From Chitinophagales bacterium (GTDB taxonomy: Bacteria > Bacteroidota > Bacteroidia > Chitinophagales > UBA10324): 7,658 nt of DNA. The translations under genes were made by a program, and so were the position numbers. The stretch lies in assembly GCA_013695775.1 (NCBI GenBank), contig JACCZV010000009.1, forward strand, positions 1 through 7,658, written 5' to 3'. The notes beneath the pieces were generated by a model, which was not told the DNA's origin, ran no database searches, and was given only the letters and a program-made list of their open reading frames with translations. Within the stretch, counting starts at the first letter, position 1. Each line of letters starts with the position of its first letter. Below are positions 5,904 to 7,658 of the stretch, in pieces.

Positions 5904-6866
5904 CTAATCAACACCTATAACTTTCATGAGCTCTTCAAGTCGTGGAGAAAGAACGATCTCTGTTCGCCTGTTTTTCGCTTTTCCTTCTGATGAGCTGTTT
6001 GCGGAGACCGGAAAATATTCACCTCTTCCGGAAGCTATGATCTGCTTGGGTACAACTCCATTATCTGTAAGGATACGTATGATGCTGGTAGCCCTCAGTA
6101 CACTAAGATCCCAATTGTCTTTTATCGCGCCTTTACCCGTGAGGGGAACATTGTCTGTATGTCCCTCCACATTTATAGTAAGGTCTGAATTACTCCTCAG
6201 CACCGCCGCAAGCTTTTTCAATGCGTCTACTCCTTTGGTATCTACCGTGGTGCTGCCTGATTTAAAAAGTAGTTTTTCCGCCATAGACACATATACTTTT
6301 CCATTTCTCTGTTCGACAGTAAGATCACTTGTCTCGAAACCAAGCAATGCATTCGTCAATTGGGACTTTAGGGCATTTGCAGCAGAATCTTTATGTTTCA
6401 ATAAGGACTGTAATTCCGCTAGTTTGCCCTCGCGCTCGATTAGATTACGTTGCAGAGAATCAAGAGCCTTTCCTTTTTGATAAATATCCTGTTGCTTTCT
6501 TTTGAGCGAATCACCTAACGCAAGCCTTTCGGTAGATGATTTAGAAAGCAGCGATTCATTTTGCTCAATGGATTGTTCATAGAGATTATTCACCTGGCTA
6601 TTTAATGCTGAAGCCTTCCGATATCGCTCTCCAATAAATGTAGTGTCGCTGGCAAGTTTGTTAACCTGATCAGTTAATTCGTCTATTCTTGAAGTGAGTG
6701 CTTTACCCTCATCTTGCGAGTTTGCCAATTGATTATGAAGATTATTATTTTCAGCAGCCAGACTCGAATTCAACGTCACAGCATCCTCGAGTTTTTTTGC
6801 CGGTACACAGGCGCTAAATATACTTATCAGGAAAAAAATAGATGTAATATATTTATATTTATTCAT
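5904..6866 (-). CDS. OmpA-family peptidoglycan-associated lipoprotein with coiled-coil stalk
   Basis: This is probably a lipoprotein that links a membrane to peptidoglycan. Residues 1-19 form a lipoprotein signal (basic start, hydrophobic core) ending in the lipobox FSAC, so C20 is the likely acylated residue. Residues ~25-170 are rich in Q, N, S, L, K and E with repeating leucines and no proline, consistent with a long coiled coil. The OmpA C-terminal domain spans ~190-310: VYVSMAEKLLFKSGS, VEGHTDNVPL (233-242), NWDLSVLRAT (251-260), GRGEYFPV (280-287) and NRRTEIVLSP (299-308). D238 and R258 match the diaminopimelate-binding pair of known OmpA-like domains. The long insert after TDN (GKGAIKD) is MotB-like, but there is no transmembrane motor segment. 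The gene lies 62 bp upstream of the tatC TTG codon and may be co-transcribed with tatC. A specific partner cannot be named. Confidence 0.9.
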   Translation of the reverse strand: MNKYKYITSIFFLISIFSACVPAKKLEDAVTLNSSLAAENNNLHNQLANSQDEGKALTSRIDELTDQVNKLASDTTFIGERYRKASALNSQVNNLYEQSIEQNESLLSKSSTERLALGDSLKRKQQDIYQKGKALDSLQRNLIEREGKLAELQSLLKHKDSAANALKSQLTNALLGFETSDLTVEQRNGKVYVSMAEKLLFKSGSTTVDTKGVDALKKLAAVLRSNSDLTINVEGHTDNVPLTGKGAIKDNWDLSVLRATSIIRILTDNGVVPKQIIASGRGEYFPVSANSSSEGKAKNRRTEIVLSPRLEELMKVIGVD

Positions 6867-6953
6867 GGGCCTGATTTCAGTGTTTAAAAATACAATATCG
6901 CACGATTAAACCTAATGGCACCGCCGCATTAAATATGCACATCAGATTCCCTT
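6867..6953 (-). promoter_or_regulatory. Likely promoter region of the OmpA lipoprotein gene
   Basis: This interval lies between a strong terminator and the lipoprotein start, so a promoter must sit here if the gene is transcribed. On the - strand TATTTTTA, about 22-29 nt before the ATG, resembles the Bacteroidota -7 element TAnnTTTG with one mismatch, but I see no good -33 TTTG. The location is inferred mainly from context. Confidence 0.35.
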
Positions 6954-6987
6954 AAAAAAGGAGCCATCCGTTTATTCGGATGGCTCC
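6954..6987 (-). terminator. Intrinsic terminator after the T9SS-tail protein gene
   Basis: On the - strand, an 11-bp perfect stem GGAGCCATCCG / CGGATGGCTCC with a 6-nt AATAAA loop is followed directly by six T residues. It starts 20 bp after the stop codon of the upstream secreted-protein gene. This is a textbook Rho-independent terminator and insulates that gene from the OmpA lipoprotein gene. On the + strand a T-run is lacking, so it acts in one direction. Confidence 0.95.
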
Positions 6988-7007
6988 AACAAAGATAATT
7001 ATGCAAT

Positions 7008-7658
7008 TTATTTCTGAACCGTAAATTTCATTCGGCTAACATCTTTTCCATTTAATATCTCAAACACATAAACACCGGGCGCCAGATCATGTATGTTCAC
7101 ACTATAACTGTTCGTTCCCTCGGATGCAAAAGATTGCTCGTTGAAGATCACTCTTCCTATAAGGTCATATGCGATCATCTGGATACCTGAAGGAGAGGAA
7201 CTGTTGTATTCCACCACCATGTTTCCATTAGAGGGATTGGGGTAAATGTTGGTAAGTGTTCCCGTTATTTCCGTATCATTTAAGCTTCCAGTTGTTCGGA
7301 AGGGCGAGCTGCTTAACGAAACATTTAATGTATAACAGCTTGAGGAATTGAAGGAACCCCCTGCACCATAAACTTTAACCTTGTAGGTGCCTACAGTACT
7401 TGTATTCCATATAATGATCTCATCTTCTGTTCCGGCATTTTCCGATGAAGTTACTTTTGTTCCTGCTGTATTAAAGAAATAAATATCATAATCTGCGGGA
7501 AGACCTGAGAGTGTTACCCTGATGTTGGGTTCGCTTGCAGTATTAGTGAAGCTGAACCAATCCTTATCGGTAGAAGTGCCAATCAATGCTGTAATATTTG
7601 TATTTACCGGAATTGATTTAGCCTTAGCCTTGGTGTTATTCACTTCATAAGCATCTGT
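7008..7658 (-). CDS. Secreted protein with PPC domain and T9SS C-terminal sorting tail (5' end outside window)
   Basis: The reading frame is open to the window edge, so this is the C-terminal ~216 residues of a larger protein. A GTG at 7643 is not a real start: it lies inside TDAYEVNNTKAKAKSIP, the usual entry to a bacterial pre-peptidase C-terminal (PPC) domain. That domain continues through STDKDWFSF, LPADYDIYFFN, GTYKVKVYG and CYTLNVSLS. After a short Ser/Thr linker comes the type A T9SS sorting domain: IYPNPSNGNMVVEY, YDLIGRVIF, LAPGVYVFEI, and the terminal RMKFTVQK. Proteins with this tail cross the outer membrane through the type IX secretion system and are attached to the surface or released. 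PPC domains often follow metallo- or serine-protease domains, so the missing part may be a peptidase, but that is inference. It ends at a strong terminator. Confidence 0.92.
   Translation of the reverse strand, partial: TDAYEVNNTKAKAKSIPVNTNITALIGTSTDKDWFSFTNTASEPNIRVTLSGLPADYDIYFFNTAGTKVTSSENAGTEDEIIIWNTSTVGTYKVKVYGAGGSFNSSSCYTLNVSLSSSPFRTTGSLNDTEITGTLTNIYPNPSNGNMVVEYNSSSPSGIQMIAYDLIGRVIFNEQSFASEGTNSYSVNIHDLAPGVYVFEILNGKDVSRMKFTVQK

Noticed and set aside
5893..5908. Hairpin ATTAGT-AAAA-ACTAAT at the end of the lipoprotein gene, possible terminator
   Set aside because: The stem is only 6 bp with one G-C pair, includes the stop codon and is not followed by a T-run on the - strand.
5926..6480. 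Open frame of 184 codons on the + strand
   Set aside because: Fully antisense to the OmpA-domain lipoprotein, whose motifs are unmistakable; serine-rich shadow composition.

Overview
The window looks like a chromosomal segment of a Bacteroidota bacterium (Chitinophagia/Sphingobacteriia-like; the rank below phylum is a guess). The evidence is a secreted protein with a type IX secretion (T9SS) C-terminal sorting tail, an OmpA-family lipoprotein of Bacteroidota style, a TatC with an enlarged first external loop, an RpiB of the CGSANG type, moderate GC content, and mostly weak Shine-Dalgarno sequences.

Layout. Positions 1-288 hold three tandem copies, plus a stub, of a ~92-bp palindrome-bearing repeat with no coding capacity. 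A + strand block follows. It starts with a TetR-family regulator (359-943) that has a 14-bp inverted repeat just upstream of its start, a good candidate autoregulatory operator. Next come paaA, paaB, paaC and paaD (983-3753), the core of the phenylacetyl-CoA 1,2-epoxidase (ring-activating multicomponent monooxygenase) plus its maturation protein. nadD (3849-4424, NAD biosynthesis) follows on the same strand. A convergent junction of 29 bp separates it from a - strand block. Read in its own direction, that block is a 5'-truncated secreted PPC-domain/T9SS protein (7658-7008) with a strong intrinsic terminator, an OmpA-family lipoprotein (6866-5904), tatC (5817-4939) and rpiB (4900-4454).

How the genes work together. 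PaaA (diiron catalytic subunit), PaaC (structural, ligand-depleted paralogue) and PaaB (bridging subunit) form the oxygenase that epoxidises the aromatic ring of phenylacetyl-CoA. PaaD is a MIP18-like (DUF59) plus zinc-ribbon protein thought to help mature the iron-sulfur or iron centres of the system. The TetR protein probably senses an acyl-CoA such as phenylacetyl-CoA and represses the block. The reductase PaaE, ligase PaaK and the downstream enzymes PaaG, PaaZ, PaaJ and PaaH are absent from this window and must lie elsewhere if the pathway is complete. The - strand genes are housekeeping or envelope functions: twin-arginine export, pentose phosphate isomerisation, peptidoglycan anchoring and secretion.

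No clearly new system was found. The best leads are the paired-palindrome repeat array directly upstream of the regulator, the candidate operator, the stop-free in-frame linker between paaA and paaB, and the paired cysteines in the enlarged TatC external loop.
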